From positions 124,001 through 188,000 of the forward strand of contig NZ_DATCTF010000004.1 in NCBI RefSeq assembly GCF_036568125.1: DNA of 64,000 nt, in the 5' to 3' direction. The notes under the pieces were generated by a model, which saw nothing but the letters and a program-made list of their open reading frames with translations, had not been told where the DNA came from and did no database searches. The DNA is from Magnetovibrio sp. (GTDB lineage: Bacteria; Pseudomonadota; Alphaproteobacteria; Rhodospirillales; Magnetovibrionaceae). Below, piece after piece: positions 1-8,696 of the stretch (the first letter of the stretch is position 1; each line of letters opens with the position of its first letter). The position numbers were made by a program, and so were the translations under genes.

Positions 1-237
1 ATGCAAATCTGTGATTATTTCGGCCTGATCTGGGACGACAGCGAAGAGCTGAAACGTTTGGCGCGCCTGTCTCATCCGCGCGTCACGGTGGACACCGCCG
101 GGATGAGCGCCAAGGCCACCGAACTGGCCAACGAGCTGGCGGAATCCATCGGCGATCTGGACGAGCCGACGCTGCAATGGATCCTTGACGAAATCCGCGC
201 CCAGAAGCTCGCCAAAAGCTCCGGACCGGCCTATTGA
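1..237 (+). CDS. Small hypothetical protein, possibly 5'-truncated by the window edge
   Basis: The reading frame is open from the first base (an ATG) to a TGA at 235-237, giving 78 residues. Because the ATG is base 1, I cannot tell whether it is the true start or an internal Met of a longer protein. The product is acidic and helix-rich, with no membrane segment, no cysteine pair and no motif I recognise. A good promoter for the next gene begins about 20 bp after its stop, so it is probably the last gene of a preceding unit. Function unknown. Confidence 0.5.
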   Translation: MQICDYFGLIWDDSEELKRLARLSHPRVTVDTAGMSAKATELANELAESIGDLDEPTLQWILDEIRAQKLAKSSGPAY

Positions 238-257
238 ACCGTCCTTCAATGCCGGGT

Positions 258-286
258 TTGCCGAAAGGCTAAAGTTCTCATACAAT
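258..286 (+). promoter_or_regulatory. Sigma-70-like promoter for the bacteriohemerythrin gene
   Basis: TTGCCG (258-263) and TACAAT (281-286) are separated by 17 bp, a near-consensus vegetative promoter. The start site would fall near 293, just upstream of a strong AGGAGGAG ribosome-binding site (301-308) for the ATG at 317. Confidence 0.5.
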
Positions 287-316
287 TGACGTGGGTGCCG
301 AGGAGGAGAACTGGAC

Positions 317-754
317 ATGCTTATGCAGTGGTCCAAGGCGCTTGAGATAGGCCATCCGATTATCGACTACGATCACCAGATGCTGGTGAACATCGCCAAC
401 GATCTACACCATGCGGTTCATGCCAATCTTGGCGATCAGATGATCGCGCAGTCCCTGCAGCGCCTGGTGCAATACATCGAAACGCATTTCGCCCGCGAAG
501 AAGAGCTTTTTTCCAAAACCCGCTATCCCCATGTTGAAAAGCATAAACAAAATCACCGCGATATCGAAAAATTGGTCCACGGATTTTTAACCGCTTTCGA
601 AGCCGACCCCAATGCCGTGGATATGAACAAGTTGCTCGGCTTTATGAAGGAATGGTTGATCAAGCACATCGGCAAGCTGGACAAAAGTTATGCGTCATAT
701 GTGATCAAGTCCGAAAAATCATCGACCCTGGGCCAGCGCCGCGGATTTGCGTGA
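317..754 (+). CDS. Bacteriohemerythrin
   Basis: A single-domain hemerythrin of 145 residues that binds O2 at a non-heme di-iron centre. The full ligand set is visible: His in IDYDHQ, HFAREE (His plus Glu), the HVEKHKQNH histidines, and HIGKLDKSY (His and Asp) near the C-terminus. The length is typical of stand-alone bacterial hemerythrins. AGGAGGAG lies 8 bp before the ATG and a good promoter precedes it, so it is probably transcribed alone. In microaerophilic bacteria such proteins store or deliver O2 or sense it; which applies here cannot be told from sequence. Confidence 0.93.
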   Translation: MLMQWSKALEIGHPIIDYDHQMLVNIANDLHHAVHANLGDQMIAQSLQRLVQYIETHFAREEELFSKTRYPHVEKHKQNHRDIEKLVHGFLTAFEADPNAVDMNKLLGFMKEWLIKHIGKLDKSYASYVIKSEKSSTLGQRRGFA

Positions 755-771
755 ATACGATTTTATGAAGA

Positions 772-800
772 TTTAACCCCTCGTTTTTACCATATTATAT
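772..800 (+). promoter_or_regulatory. Possible promoter for the methyltransferase-like gene
   Basis: TTTAAC (772-777) and TTATAT (795-800) are 17 bp apart in a short AT-rich gap between the hemerythrin stop and the ATG at 848. The match is moderate. Confidence 0.35.
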
Positions 801-847
801 GAAATGGGCGTAAGATCACCAAAAGCCGAAACGGTGGATGAGACAGC

Positions 848-1804
848 ATGGCGGCAGAGCCGAAGAAAAAACCGGAAGGCCTGATCGGTAAAATTACCGG
901 CGTGCTGGGATTGAAAAAAAATCAACCCACTGCCAAAAGCGCCGCGCCGAAAGCGGCATCACCGTTTTCTGACGCCAAAAAAAGTCGTCCCGCCGCACCG
1001 GTTCATTGGCCCGCCAACCGTCTCAATGTCGTCGAAAAGTTATGGGGTCTGGGTTACACCACGCCGGGTGGCGCCGACTTCGTCAAGTTGCTGTTGCCGC
1101 TGTTGGGGCTGGATGAAAAGAAAAGCTTGCTTCTGCTGGGCGCGGGATTGGGCGGAATATGCGAAACCATTGCCGAAGAAACCGGCGTTTGGATCACCGG
1201 TTACGAGCCCGATAAAGAACTTGCCAAAATGGGTCAGGAAAGCATGAAGCGCGCAGGTCTGCAGCGCAAAGCGCCGATCCGTTTCGATCACATGGAAGAC
1301 CTCAAGCTCAAGCCCAAGTCCTTCGACGCGATGATGGCGTTCGATGCCATCCACACGGTCAAAGATAAAAAAGCTTTGTTCACCGCGGTCAGCGAGGCGC
1401 TGCGCCTTGACGGCGAGATGCTGTTCATTAGCTACGTTTTGCCCAACACCAATCCGCCCAGCGAAAAGGTGCAAATCTGGGCGCGCCATCAGAGCCTAAT
1501 GCCGCATCTGTGGCCGCAAGAGGCGATGGTGGCGATGTTGCAGGGCTGCAATCTAGATGTGCGCCCGCCCGATGACATCACCCACGACTTTCGCGTCCGA
1601 GTGTTGAAGGCGTGGATGGACTTTTTATCGACGATGAAAAAGGACGAACTGTTGAACATCGCCGCCGATCTGGTCGGGGAATGCGAACGTTGGGCCGACC
1701 TCATCACGGCGATCGATTGCGGCGACCTCAAGGTGATGAAATATCATTGCATCAAATTGCCCGATCAGCGTAAATCGGTGCACGAATTGATGGCCAAAGC
1801 CTAA
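848..1804 (+). CDS. SAM-dependent methyltransferase-like protein with basic N-terminal extension
   Basis: The 318-residue product starts with about 55 Lys/Ala/Pro-rich residues that look disordered. A Rossmann-type domain follows: the glycine-rich SAM motif LLLLGAGLGG, an acidic residue at the end of strand 2 (TGYEPDKEL) and the post-motif FDAMMAFDAIHTVKDK, as in class I methyltransferases. The last 80 residues are helical and unlike a standard methyltransferase. I cannot name the substrate. It lies convergent to hslU with only 5 bp between the stop codons. Confidence 0.7.
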   Translation: MAAEPKKKPEGLIGKITGVLGLKKNQPTAKSAAPKAASPFSDAKKSRPAAPVHWPANRLNVVEKLWGLGYTTPGGADFVKLLLPLLGLDEKKSLLLLGAGLGGICETIAEETGVWITGYEPDKELAKMGQESMKRAGLQRKAPIRFDHMEDLKLKPKSFDAMMAFDAIHTVKDKKALFTAVSEALRLDGEMLFISYVLPNTNPPSEKVQIWARHQSLMPHLWPQEAMVAMLQGCNLDVRPPDDITHDFRVRVLKAWMDFLSTMKKDELLNIAADLVGECERWADLITAIDCGDLKVMKYHCIKLPDQRKSVHELMAKA

Positions 1805-1809
1805 CCGGC

Positions 1810-3120
1810 TTAAAGAATGAATTTCCGCAAATCGGCGTTTTGCGCCAAGTTCGATACCGTATCGCGCACGTTGCTCGCGTCGATGACCACGGTTTCGCCG
1901 TTGCGTTCGGACGCTTCGAAACTGATCTCTTCGAGCAGCTTTTCCATCACCGTGTGCAGGCGGCGTGCGCCGATGTTTTCCATCGATGCGTTGATTTCCG
2001 CAGCCAGTGTGGCGAGTTCCTCGATGGCGTCGTCGGTGATGTCCAGCGTCACACCCTCGACGGCCATCAACGCCGTGTATTGGCGAATCAGGCTGGATTC
2101 AGGCTCTTTGAGGATGCGCACCAGATCATCACGGGTCAACGCCTGCAGTTCGACGCGGATCGGCAGGCGGCCTTGCAATTCGGGCAGCAGGTCGCTCGGC
2201 TTGGCGACGTGGAACGCGCCCGATGCGATGAACAGAATGTGGTCGGTCTTCACCGGACCGCGCTTGGTCGAAACGGTGGTGCCTTCGATCAACGGCAACA
2301 AATCACGCTGAACGCCTTCGCGCGATACATCACCGCCGGAACGTTCGGCGCGCACCGCGATTTTGTCGATTTCGTCGAGAAACACGATGCCGCCCATTTC
2401 CACCTTGGTGATGGCCTCCTTGGAAAGAGCCTCTTCATCGACCAGCTTATCGGCCTCTTCCGCGACCAAGATGTCGTAGCTGGCCGCCACGGACATCTTT
2501 TTCGGTTTCAGCTGCGCGCCAAACGCGCCGCCGAACATGTCGGTGAGATTGATCATGCCGATTTGCGCGCCGGGCATGCCGGGAATGTCGAACGCCGGCG
2601 CGCCGTTTCCACCCGCGTCGCGCACCTGAATTTCGATTTCCTTGTCGTCGAGATCACCTTCGCGCAGCATTTTGCGAAACTTCTGCCGGGTGGCTTCAGA
2701 CGCGTGATCGCCAACCAGGGCATCGAGCACGCGATCTTCGGCGGCCAATTCGGCCCTGGCACGGACTTGGTTTTTGTGTTTTTCGCGAACCATGTGCACG
2801 GCGCTTTCCACCAGATCGCGCACGATTTGCTCGACGTCGCGCCCAACGTAACCGACTTCGGTGAACTTGGTGGCTTCGACCTTGATGAACGGCGCGTCGG
2901 CCAACTTGGCCAAACGCCGTGCGATTTCGGTTTTGCCGACCCCGGTGGGCCCGATCATCATGATGTTTTTCGGCACGATTTCGTCGCGCATGTCGTCAGA
3001 AATTTGCTGACGCCGCCAGCGGTTGCGCAGAGCGACCGCGACCGCGCGCTTGGCGTCGTTTTGGCCGATGATGAAGCGATCCAGTTCGGAGACGATTTCG
3101 CGAGGCGTGAAGCTGCTCAT
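1810..3120 (-). CDS. hslU: ATP-dependent protease ATPase subunit HslU
   Basis: The AAA+ unfoldase of the HslUV (ClpYQ) protease; it unfolds substrates and feeds them into the HslV chamber. Motifs: Walker [18 protein letters not shown], Walker [10 protein letters not shown], and the C-terminal tail ending RKFIL that docks into HslV. The large I-domain insertion lies between the Walker motifs. I chose the ATG at 3120 ([20 protein letters not shown]), giving 436 residues as in the family; the frame stays open further upstream but only over hslV. It starts 14 bp after the hslV stop, so the two are co-transcribed. Confidence 0.97.
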   Translation of the reverse strand: MSSFTPREIVSELDRFIIGQNDAKRAVAVALRNRWRRQQISDDMRDEIVPKNIMMIGPTGVGKTEIARRLAKLADAPFIKVEATKFTEVGYVGRDVEQIVRDLVESAVHMVREKHKNQVRARAELAAEDRVLDALVGDHASEATRQKFRKMLREGDLDDKEIEIQVRDAGGNGAPAFDIPGMPGAQIGMINLTDMFGGAFGAQLKPKKMSVAASYDILVAEEADKLVDEEALSKEAITKVEMGGIVFLDEIDKIAVRAERSGGDVSREGVQRDLLPLIEGTTVSTKRGPVKTDHILFIASGAFHVAKPSDLLPELQGRLPIRVELQALTRDDLVRILKEPESSLIRQYTALMAVEGVTLDITDDAIEELATLAAEINASMENIGARRLHTVMEKLLEEISFEASERNGETVVIDASNVRDTVSNLAQNADLRKFIL

Positions 3121-3134
3121 GAAGAAGGTAACTT

Positions 3135-3683
3135 TCAGAGTTTCTCGATGGTGAAATTGGAATTGGTGAAGACGCAGATATCGGCGGCGATTTCCATGGC
3201 GCGCCGCGCGATTTCTTCGGCGCCCAGGCCGTCCTGGCCCGCCAGCGCGCGCGCCGCGGCCAGCGCATAATTGCCGCCCGAGCCGATGGCGATCACGCCG
3301 TCGTCGGGTTCCAGCACATCGCCGGTACCGGTCAGCACCAACGACACGTCCTTGTCGGCGACCAGCATCATGGCTTCGAGCTTGCGCAGATAGCGATCCG
3401 TGCGCCAATCCTTGGCCAGTTCCACGCACGCGCGGGTCAGCTGGTTGGGGTATTGCTCCAACTTGGCTTCCAGGCGTTCGAACAGGGTGAAGGCATCCGC
3501 CGTGGCGCCCGCAAAACCGGCAATCACGTTACCGCCGCCGAGACGACGGACCTTGCGCGCCGTGCCCTTGATCACGGTGTTGCCGAGGCTCACCTGACCG
3601 TCGCCGATCATCACCACGTCGTCTTTGGTGCGCACGCTGAGGATGGTGGTGCCGTGCCAGGTGGGTTGGCGGGTGTCGGTCAT
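3135..3683 (-). CDS. hslV: ATP-dependent protease peptidase subunit HslV
   Basis: Threonine peptidase of HslUV, related to the proteasome beta subunit. The ATG at 3683 gives 182 residues. A short propeptide ends ...WHG and is followed by TTILSVR, where the first Thr becomes the N-terminal nucleophile after processing. Further family signatures are [13 protein letters not shown] and [15 protein letters not shown]. The frame runs up to 3752, but the extra residues do not look like the family and overlap the promoter. First gene of hslVU, divergent from hisB. Confidence 0.97.
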   Translation of the reverse strand: MTDTRQPTWHGTTILSVRTKDDVVMIGDGQVSLGNTVIKGTARKVRRLGGGNVIAGFAGATADAFTLFERLEAKLEQYPNQLTRACVELAKDWRTDRYLRKLEAMMLVADKDVSLVLTGTGDVLEPDDGVIAIGSGGNYALAAARALAGQDGLGAEEIARRAMEIAADICVFTNSNFTIEKL

Positions 3684-3724
3684 GGTTTTCGGATCCGTTT
3701 TCAGTGCATGAGCAAGCCTCCCGG

Positions 3725-3752
3725 ATGTAAGCCGCTCTGGCGGATGGGTCAA
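3725..3752 (-). promoter_or_regulatory. Putative hslVU promoter
   Basis: Reading the minus strand, CTTGACC (core TTGACC, 3752-3747) is followed after 16 bp by TTACAT (3730-3725), about 40 bp upstream of the hslV ATG. This fits sigma-70. The CTTGAC half also resembles a heat-shock sigma-factor -35, expected for hslVU, but the -10 element does not settle it. Confidence 0.4.
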
Positions 3753-3867
3753 GGGTTGCGGGCAGGTTCTCGGGCGCTCTTTTGCCCCCTTTGATGCTGG
3801 TACTTACAGAACGATCCTGTTAAAACGGACACGTCAACACCGCTTTATCTTTTTTGGAGGACGTCCA

Positions 3868-4467
3868 GTGCGCACAGGCCGCGTTGAGCGCAAGACCCAC
3901 GAGACCCAGATCCTCGTCGAATTGAATCTCGACGGCACGGGTTCCTACGACGTTTCCACCGGGATCGGGTTTCTCGATCACATGCTGGAACAGTTGTCGC
4001 GCCACTCCCTGATCGATCTCAAGGTCGAGGCCAAGGGCGACCTGCACATCGACTTTCACCACACCACCGAAGACGTCGGCATCGCCATCGGCGAGGCTTT
4101 CACCCAAGCGCTGGGCGACCGCAAAGGCATCACGCGCTACGGTTCCGCGCTGTCGCCGATGGACGAAACGCTGTCGCGCGTGGCGCTGGATGCATCCAAC
4201 CGTCCGTACTTGGTGTGGAAGGTCGAGTTCGTGCGCGACAAACTCGGCGACATGGACACCGAATTGTTCAAGGAATGGTTCGCCGGTTTCGCTCAAGCGG
4301 CCGGTTTGACGCTGCACGTCGAAACGTTTTACGGCGAAAACAACCACCACATCGTCGAAAGTTGTTATAAGGGCCTCGCCCGCGCTCTGCGCCAAGCGGT
4401 GGAAATCGATCCGCGCAAAGCCGATCAGGTTCCGTCGACAAAGGGCGTTTTGGGCGGATCGCTGTAA
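3868..4467 (+). CDS. hisB: Imidazoleglycerol-phosphate dehydratase
   Basis: Catalyses dehydration of imidazole glycerol phosphate to imidazole acetol phosphate in histidine synthesis, using a di-Mn centre. The 199 residues cover the monofunctional enzyme. Metal-binding motifs are visible: [30 protein letters not shown], and ENNHHIVES near the C-terminus. It begins with GTG at 3868; GGAGG lies 7 bp upstream and the N-terminus ([13 protein letters not shown]) matches the family. First gene of the his cluster, divergent from hslVU. Confidence 0.97.
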   Translation: MRTGRVERKTHETQILVELNLDGTGSYDVSTGIGFLDHMLEQLSRHSLIDLKVEAKGDLHIDFHHTTEDVGIAIGEAFTQALGDRKGITRYGSALSPMDETLSRVALDASNRPYLVWKVEFVRDKLGDMDTELFKEWFAGFAQAAGLTLHVETFYGENNHHIVESCYKGLARALRQAVEIDPRKADQVPSTKGVLGGSL

Positions 4468-4487
4468 CGCACGCTTTTGAGGACCTT

Positions 4488-4880
4488 ATGACCGTCTATT
4501 CCGTTCACGTGCGTGACACAGGCCTGAAGCCGAACCTGGCTTTGGTCAAGGACGGATTTTCTTGGCCGGCGGCGGTCTTCGGCTTTATCTGGGCGCTGGT
4601 TATCGGCGCGTGGGATGTTGCGCTGGTGCTGTTCGCCATCCAATTGGCGGCGGGCATCCTGGCGCCGCTGTTGATCCTTGACCCCACCGCGCAATCGGTG
4701 GTGCAGGTCGGCGTGTCGGTGGTGATCGGTCTGATCGCCAACGAACTGCGCCGCTGGTCGCTGGATCGCCGCGGCATGTTTGAAGACGCAGTGGTCACGG
4801 CCCACGACAAAGAGGAGGCGGAGCGTCGTTATCTCGACGCCAACCCCTACATGACATCGAAGCTTTTGAGGGACATATGA
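4488..4880 (+). CDS. DUF2628 domain membrane protein in the his cluster
   Basis: A 130-residue protein with a soluble N-terminus ([14 protein letters not shown]), two to three hydrophobic helices (roughly residues 25-50 and 55-90) and a charged C-terminal tail. The [14 protein letters not shown] stretch is characteristic of DUF2628 proteins, small inner-membrane proteins of unknown role. It starts 20 bp after hisB and overlaps hisH by 4 bp (ATGA), so it is co-translated with the histidine genes. I recall this gene at the same place in other Rhodospirillales, so the position may matter, but no histidine function is established. Confidence 0.8.
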   Translation: MTVYSVHVRDTGLKPNLALVKDGFSWPAAVFGFIWALVIGAWDVALVLFAIQLAAGILAPLLILDPTAQSVVQVGVSVVIGLIANELRRWSLDRRGMFEDAVVTAHDKEEAERRYLDANPYMTSKLLRDI

Positions 4881-5518
4881 AGGTCGCCATCATCGATTAC
4901 GGTTCCGGCAATCTGCGTTCAGCGGCCAAATCGTTCGAACGCGCGGCGGGCGAGCAAGCGCTGAACGCCGATATCGTGGTCACCGGAAACCCTGACGATC
5001 TGCGCGGTGCGGACCGCATCGTGTTGCCCGGCGTCGGCGCATTTGCGGACTGCAAGGCCGGGTTGGAGGCCGTCGACGGTTTGCATGACGCATTGAACGA
5101 GGCGGTGATCGAAAAAGGTCGGCCGTTTCTCGGCATCTGCGTCGGCATGCAATTGATGAGCGACGTCGGTCACGAATTCGGCGACACCCCCGGCCTGGGC
5201 TGGATTGCGGGCGACGTGACGGCGCTCACCCCCACCGATGCGATGCTGAAAATTCCCCACATGGGTTGGAACGACTTGCGTATCCTCACCCCACACCCGG
5301 TGTTCGACGGCATCGCGAACGGCGAGCACGCCTACTTCGTGCACAGCTTTCAATTTAAGACCAAAGACCCGGCGCATGTGCTGGCGCAGGTCGAGTACGG
5401 TGGGCCGGTGACGGCTGCGGTCGGGCGCGACAACATGATCGGCACCCAATTCCACCCGGAAAAAAGTCAGGCCCTGGGCCTGCACTTCATCGCCAATTTT
5501 TTGAAATGGGCGCCTTAA
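4877..5518 (+). CDS. hisH: Imidazole glycerol phosphate synthase, glutamine amidotransferase subunit
   Basis: Glutaminase subunit that supplies ammonia to HisF for imidazole ring formation. Class I amidotransferase triad: nucleophile Cys in [11 protein letters not shown], and the His and Glu in [10 protein letters not shown]. The N-terminal [13 protein letters not shown] and LPGVGAF are HisH hallmarks. Length 213 is normal. Its ATG overlaps the stop of the upstream DUF2628 gene, which supports coupled translation. Confidence 0.97.
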   Translation: MKVAIIDYGSGNLRSAAKSFERAAGEQALNADIVVTGNPDDLRGADRIVLPGVGAFADCKAGLEAVDGLHDALNEAVIEKGRPFLGICVGMQLMSDVGHEFGDTPGLGWIAGDVTALTPTDAMLKIPHMGWNDLRILTPHPVFDGIANGEHAYFVHSFQFKTKDPAHVLAQVEYGGPVTAAVGRDNMIGTQFHPEKSQALGLHFIANFLKWAP

Positions 5519-5556
5519 CGCGCCCCCAGTGACAAGACTTAATAAAGAGATAGATC

Positions 5557-6291
5557 ATGATTTTCTTTCCCGCCATCGATCTGAAGGATGGCAAGTGCGT
5601 GCGATTGTTGCGCGGCGAAATGGACCAGGCCACGGTGTTCAACGACGATCCCGGCGCGCAGGCCCGCGCGTTCGTGAAGCAAGGCTGTCAGTGGATTCAC
5701 GTGGTCGACCTCAACGGCGCGTTTGAAGGCCGCCCGGTCAATGCCGACGCGGTGGACGCAATCTTGGACGACGTCAGCGTGCCGATCGAACTGGGCGGTG
5801 GTATCCGCAACATGGAAACGATCCGCTTTTGGCTCGACAAGGGCGTGCGCCGGGTGATTTTGGGCACCGTGGCGCTGCGCGATCCCGAACTGGTGATCAA
5901 GGCCTGTAAGGCCTATCCCGGACGTATCGTCGTCGGCGTCGATGCCAAGGACGGCCTGGTCGCGGTCGAAGGTTGGGCAGAGGTGTCCGACATCTCCGCC
6001 ATCGAGCTGGCGAAAAAATTCGAAGACGCCGGTGTCGCCGCGATCATCTTCACCGACATCGGTCGCGATGGCTTGATGCAGGGCCCGAACATCGATTCAA
6101 CCCTGGAACTGGCACGCGCGATTTCGACCCCGGTGATCGCATCGGGCGGGGTTTCGTCGATGGACGATTTGCGCGCCCTGCAAGCCCGCGGCGGCGATAT
6201 TCTCGAAGGCGTGATCAGCGGCCGCGCCGTTTACGACGGTCAAATCGAGGTCCGCGAAGCGGTCGATCTCTTGAAGGCGAAAAGGGCTTAA
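5557..6291 (+). CDS. hisA: Phosphoribosylformimino-5-aminoimidazole carboxamide ribotide isomerase
   Basis: (beta/alpha)8-barrel Amadori isomerase converting ProFAR to PRFAR. The first catalytic Asp is in [15 protein letters not shown] and the second in [14 protein letters not shown]. Phosphate-binding glycines are in [10 protein letters not shown] and [13 protein letters not shown]. 244 residues, the usual size. It sits 38 bp after hisH and is followed within 5 bp by hisF. Confidence 0.97.
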   Translation: MIFFPAIDLKDGKCVRLLRGEMDQATVFNDDPGAQARAFVKQGCQWIHVVDLNGAFEGRPVNADAVDAILDDVSVPIELGGGIRNMETIRFWLDKGVRRVILGTVALRDPELVIKACKAYPGRIVVGVDAKDGLVAVEGWAEVSDISAIELAKKFEDAGVAAIIFTDIGRDGLMQGPNIDSTLELARAISTPVIASGGVSSMDDLRALQARGGDILEGVISGRAVYDGQIEVREAVDLLKAKRA

Positions 6292-6296
6292 ACGCG

Positions 6297-7082
6297 ATGC
6301 TCAAAGCACGCATCATTCCGTGTCTCGACGTCGAAGGCGGGCGTGTGGTCAAAGGCGTCAACTTCGTCGACCTGATCGACGCGGGCGACCCTGTCGAACA
6401 GGCCCGCGTCTACGACGCCGCCGGGGCGGATGAGCTGACGTTTCTCGACATCACCGCAAGTCACGAAAACCGCGACACCATTTTCGATGTCGTCAACCGC
6501 ACCGCCGAACAATGTTTCATGCCGTTGACCGTCGGCGGCGGGGTGCGCACCACCGAAGACATTCGCAAGCTGCTGTTGGCGGGCGCGGACAAGGCCTCGA
6601 TCAACACCGCCGCCGTGCACAATCCCGAATTCGTCAAAGAAGCGGCGGAAAAGTTCGGCAGCCAGTGCATCGTCGTCGCCATCGACGCGAAAACCGTGGC
6701 GCCCGGCAAGTTCGAGATCTTCACCCACGGCGGCCGCAAGCCCACCGGCATCGATGCCGTCGAATGGGCAAAACGCATGGCAAGCTATGGAGCGGGGGAA
6801 ATCCTGCTGACGTCGATGGATCGTGACGGCACCAAGCAAGGCTTCAACATTGAACTGACCCGCGCCATCGCCGATGCCGTCGACGTTCCGGTGATTGCAT
6901 CGGGTGGCGTCGGCACGCTGGATCATTTGGTCGAGGGCGTGCGCGACGGTCACGCGTCGGCTGTGCTGGCGGCGTCGATCTTTCACTTCGGCACCTATAC
7001 CATAGGCGAAGCCAAGCGTTACATGGCCGCGCACGGCGTGGATGTACGCCTGGACGGTCTCACAGAGGAAACCGCATCATGA
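6297..7082 (+). CDS. hisF: Imidazole glycerol phosphate synthase, cyclase subunit
   Basis: Cyclase subunit that, with HisH, turns PRFAR and ammonia into IGP and AICAR. Catalytic Asp residues lie in [17 protein letters not shown] and [15 protein letters not shown]; phosphate loops are VGGGVRT and [12 protein letters not shown]. The ATG at 6297 gives 261 residues; the open frame upstream is only the shadow of hisA. It overlaps hisE by 4 bp. Confidence 0.97.
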   Translation: MLKARIIPCLDVEGGRVVKGVNFVDLIDAGDPVEQARVYDAAGADELTFLDITASHENRDTIFDVVNRTAEQCFMPLTVGGGVRTTEDIRKLLLAGADKASINTAAVHNPEFVKEAAEKFGSQCIVVAIDAKTVAPGKFEIFTHGGRKPTGIDAVEWAKRMASYGAGEILLTSMDRDGTKQGFNIELTRAIADAVDVPVIASGGVGTLDHLVEGVRDGHASAVLAASIFHFGTYTIGEAKRYMAAHGVDVRLDGLTEETAS

Positions 7083-7405
7083 GCGACGTTACCGTTTTGA
7101 CCCGATTGTTTGAGACCATTTCCAGCCGCAAGGGCGGTGATCCGGACTCTTCGTATACCGCCAAGCTGTTTCACAAGGGCCGCACGGCGATCGCACAAAA
7201 GGTCGGCGAAGAGGCGGTCGAGGTCAACATCGCCGCGTTGGCCGAAGGCCCGGACGCGCTGGCGGCGGAAAGCGCGGATTTGATTTATCACCTGATGGTG
7301 TTGTGGGCCGATGCCGACATCACCCCCGATCAAGTGTGGAGTGAATTGCAAAAGCGCGAGGGCGTGTCCGGGATCGAAGAAAAGCGTGCCCGAGGCGAGC
7401 TGTAA
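7079..7405 (+). CDS. hisE: Phosphoribosyl-ATP pyrophosphatase
   Basis: All-alpha MazG-type pyrophosphohydrolase converting PR-ATP to PR-AMP, the second step of histidine synthesis. Typical signatures are [20 protein letters not shown], with the acidic EEAVE and [12 protein letters not shown] metal-binding helices. 108 residues with no HisI domain, so PR-AMP cyclohydrolase must be encoded elsewhere. Translationally coupled to hisF through an ATGA overlap. Confidence 0.96.
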   Translation: MSDVTVLTRLFETISSRKGGDPDSSYTAKLFHKGRTAIAQKVGEEAVEVNIAALAEGPDALAAESADLIYHLMVLWADADITPDQVWSELQKREGVSGIEEKRARGEL

Positions 7406-7417
7406 GGGGGGGGTGCC

Positions 7418-7777
7418 ATGACGTACGATACTGACAACATCTTTGCCAAAATTTTGCGCGGCGAAATTCCGTGCGACAAAGTCTACGAAGACGAATGGGT
7501 GTTGGCGTTCAACGACATCGCGCCGCAAGCGCCGGTTCACGTGTTGGTGATTCCCAAGGGCGCATACGCGTCGATGGACGATTTCACCGCCAACGCGTCG
7601 GATGCGGAAATCGTCGGCCTGTACCGCGCGGTCGGCCAGATCGCCCGCGATCTCGGCCTGGTCGAGGCGGGCTACAGAACCATCAACAACACCGGGCGCG
7701 ATAGTCATCAGGAAGTGCCGCACCTGCACGTGCATATTCTGGCCGGCCGTCCCCTCGGCCCGATGTTGGCGCGCTAA
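7418..7777 (+). CDS. hinT: HIT-family purine nucleoside phosphoramidase HinT
   Basis: 119-residue histidine-triad hydrolase. The triad is HLHVHILAG close to the C-terminus, and the N-terminus (NIFAKILRGEIPCDKVYEDE) is typical of HinT/PKCI proteins. HinT cleaves aminoacyl- and lysyl-adenylates and other nucleoside phosphoramidates. The last gene of the his transcription unit in many alphaproteobacteria; here it begins 13 bp after hisE. Confidence 0.95.
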   Translation: MTYDTDNIFAKILRGEIPCDKVYEDEWVLAFNDIAPQAPVHVLVIPKGAYASMDDFTANASDAEIVGLYRAVGQIARDLGLVEAGYRTINNTGRDSHQEVPHLHVHILAGRPLGPMLAR

Positions 7778-7780
7778 ACC

Positions 7781-8023
7781 ATGGCTATCGACGGCGTCGG
7801 ACCCGACGGCACAATCATCATGTGCACCCTGACCTGTCCGCATTGCGGGCATCGGGAAGAATTGGAAATGCCGCCGTATTCATCGCAGCAGTTTCACACC
7901 TGTTCGGGCTGTGGGGCGCGATTGCAGGCCACCGGCGCGGCTTGCTGCGTGTTTTGTGCGTATGGCGACGTACCGTGTCCGCCGACGCAGTTGGGTGGGA
8001 AAAGCTGCTGCTCGCCCGATTGA
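7781..8023 (+). CDS. GDCCVxC-type small Cys-rich protein
   Basis: 80 residues with LTCPHCGH, CSGCGA, then GAACCVFCAYGDVPCPP and a final CC pair. This closely follows the GDCCVxC domain family, small putative metal-binding proteins of unknown function often found near mercury or heavy-metal genes. The strict GDCC is GAACC here. The start may be 7781, only 3 bp after hinT, or the internal ATG at 7820, which would give 67 residues starting MCTLTCPHC. Confidence 0.65.
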   Translation: MAIDGVGPDGTIIMCTLTCPHCGHREELEMPPYSSQQFHTCSGCGARLQATGAACCVFCAYGDVPCPPTQLGGKSCCSPD

Positions 8024-8030
8024 GCGCCGC

Positions 8031-8216
8031 TCAGCTCGATGTGTAGTCGCGCAAAATGACCTCGGCGTTGCGCAACAGAATGCGCGCCGGACAATCCTCC
8101 ATGCACGGTTTATTTCGGCCGTCCTTGCGCAAAACCGTCAAGCCGCAGGTGCTGCACATCGCGTTGCTTTGTTGTGTGAGCTTGGCGCTCAACGCGGGAT
8201 AATCAGGTATCGTCAT
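8031..8216 (-). CDS. Small Cys-rich protein, paralogue of the next gene
   Basis: With the ATG at 8216 the product has 61 residues: MTIPDYPALSAKL, then CSTCG, then CMEDCPARI. This aligns with the neighbour at 8338-8535 over both the N-terminus and a CxxC-x13-14-CxxxC pattern, so the two are probably an old tandem duplication. Four cysteines in such spacing suggest a zinc knuckle, though iron is possible. The frame is open to 8285, but the similarity begins at 8216. Function unknown. Confidence 0.55.
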   Translation of the reverse strand: MTIPDYPALSAKLTQQSNAMCSTCGLTVLRKDGRNKPCMEDCPARILLRNAEVILRDYTSS

Positions 8217-8337
8217 CGGAAAATTATAAACGCAACAACCGCTGATTTGCTCATGCAAAAGAGGCATGGCTACCATGACGAACAATCTTGGCGCGAAAGC
8301 ATTTCGGCACCGTACGCATCTGGGGAATGGAAAAGGA

Positions 8338-8535
8338 TCAGCTTATACGGTCAATCTTCTCTTCGGAGATGGACATCGCCGTGGCGCGGACCCGGTGACC
8401 AGGGCAATCCGGTCGGCGGCATTTCATCACACCGTGGGCATCAAAATAGCGGTCACCGCATTTGCCGCAGGCTTCATCCATTTCCGAAAGCATACGTAAA
8501 CGCATCGCGTTGTAATCAGGATCCTGTTTGGTCAT
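8338..8535 (-). CDS. Small Cys-rich protein, paralogue of the previous gene
   Basis: 65 residues beginning MTKQDPDYNAMRLRML, with CGKCG and CRRPDCPGHR forming a putative four-Cys metal site. It is the upstream member of a tandem pair on the minus strand, with 121 bp between the genes. The region in front of it has a recognisable promoter containing an inverted repeat (8588-8616). The start has only a weak ribosome site, but the shared N-terminus of the two paralogues supports it. No known family recognised. Confidence 0.55.
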   Translation of the reverse strand: MTKQDPDYNAMRLRMLSEMDEACGKCGDRYFDAHGVMKCRRPDCPGHRVRATAMSISEEKIDRIS

Positions 8536-8587
8536 GGGTGCTGACCTAAGTCACATCGAACGTAAATCGTTCAAAACGGCAATGAAA

Positions 8588-8616
8588 TATGTACACTATT
8601 TCTTCGGAAATAGCAA
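8588..8616 (-). promoter_or_regulatory. Promoter with an 18-bp dyad in its spacer (putative repressor operator)
   Basis: On the minus strand, TTGCTA (8616-8611) and TACATA (8593-8588) are 17 bp apart. The spacer is almost filled by an inverted repeat, CTATTTC-TTCG-GAAATAG (8596-8613, plus-strand reading), with perfect 7-bp arms. A dyad between -35 and -10 is a classic repressor site. The same sequence on the plus strand could form a C(UUCG)G hairpin, but no gene reads that way here. Confidence 0.45.
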
Positions 8617-8696
8617 GATTAGACTAGTCTTAATAATTGTATAATGATTCCAGATTCAATGGATCATGGGCGCTGCACAACCCGTTGGATGGTTCA

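Noticed and set aside
3121-3429. Long N-terminal extension of hslU
   Set aside because: It lies inside hslV and is not part of the HslU family; the ATG at 3120 gives the standard length.
8266-8499. 77-residue plus-strand open frame over the Cys-rich gene
   Set aside because: Overlaps almost all of a better-supported gene on the other strand and has no motif.
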